From a virus: DNA of 40,650 nucleotides. The stretch lies in IMG/VR virus record IMGVR_UViG_3300050821_005132, positions 1 to 40,650 of that record; one strand, written 5' to 3'. Shown one piece after another: positions 40,644 to 40,650 of this stretch (the stretch's first letter is position 1; each line of letters starts with the position of its first letter). Made by a program: the position numbers and the translations under genes. Below the pieces are notes generated by a model. It did not search any database. It saw only the letters and a program-made list of their open reading frames with translations, and was not told where the DNA came from.

Positions 40644-40650
40644 CCCCCCC

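Noticed and set aside
1-40650. Transposable Mu-like prophage
   Set aside because: Portal, MuF and neck genes are Mu-like, but no MuA/MuB-type transposase genes, integrase or end repeats were found.

Overview
The window reads as a complete or nearly complete genome of a contractile-tailed (myovirus-type) double-stranded DNA phage of Bacteroidota. The host call rests on four things. Most genes lack a Shine-Dalgarno leader. Promoter-like sites fit the Bacteroidota -33/-7 pattern (TTG, then TAnnTTTG). Three genes encode host-like Sec signal peptides that end just before Gln. Several proteins belong to families I know mainly from Bacteroidota phages (DUF6046, DUF5675, DUF2586 sheath). Both ends of the window are a seven-C run. 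Joining them places a strong intrinsic terminator directly after the last gene, so the map is probably circular or circularly permuted.

Layout. (1) 36965-40643, continuing through the joined ends to 63-6183, is an early/replication block. It holds small unknown proteins, a nucleotidyltransferase-fold protein, an OB-fold ssDNA-binding-like protein, a protein with a 33-unit 9-bp repeat, a RecF/SMC-like ATPase, a zinc-finger protein, a helicase-loader-like protein, DnaB helicase, a small HTH regulator and a large ParB-like protein. It ends in a terminator at 6199-6232. (2) 6261-10998 holds a tiny membrane peptide, a strongly folded apparently noncoding segment (6351-6556), a NinG-like recombination protein, a DUF3850 protein, a run of very small overlapping genes and a second ParB-domain protein. 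(3) 11068-20023 is the packaging and head-tail module: terminases, a Mu gp36-like connector with inserted carbohydrate-binding-like modules, a DUF935 portal, a MuF protein, tail-completion proteins, baseplate J and a fibre-like protein. (4) 20067-20351 is a single gene with its own promoter and terminator. (5) 20476-21686 is a five-gene minus-strand cassette, the only minus-strand coding in the window. (6) 21753-34898 holds the fused ClpP-like protease/scaffold, major capsid, tail sheath, tube, frameshifting tail chaperone, tape measure, hub, spike, wedge and fibre. (7) 34909-36829 is the lysis cassette: two holin-like proteins, a DUF5675 protein and a patatin-like phospholipase, closed by a strong terminator.

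The virion genes resemble those of Mu-like phages, but no transposase, integrase or C1-type repressor was found. The most unusual points are these. A minus-strand gene carries a 15-codon segment matching the phage's own major capsid gene (11/15 residues, 35/45 bases). The terminal gene has a two-site G/T repeat array, whose antisense strand reads as collagen-like Gly-X-Pro. A folded RNA candidate precedes ninG. The neck protein appears to carry glycan-binding modules. A patatin sits in the lysis operon. The tail chaperone has a -1 frameshift extension that standard ORF calling misses.
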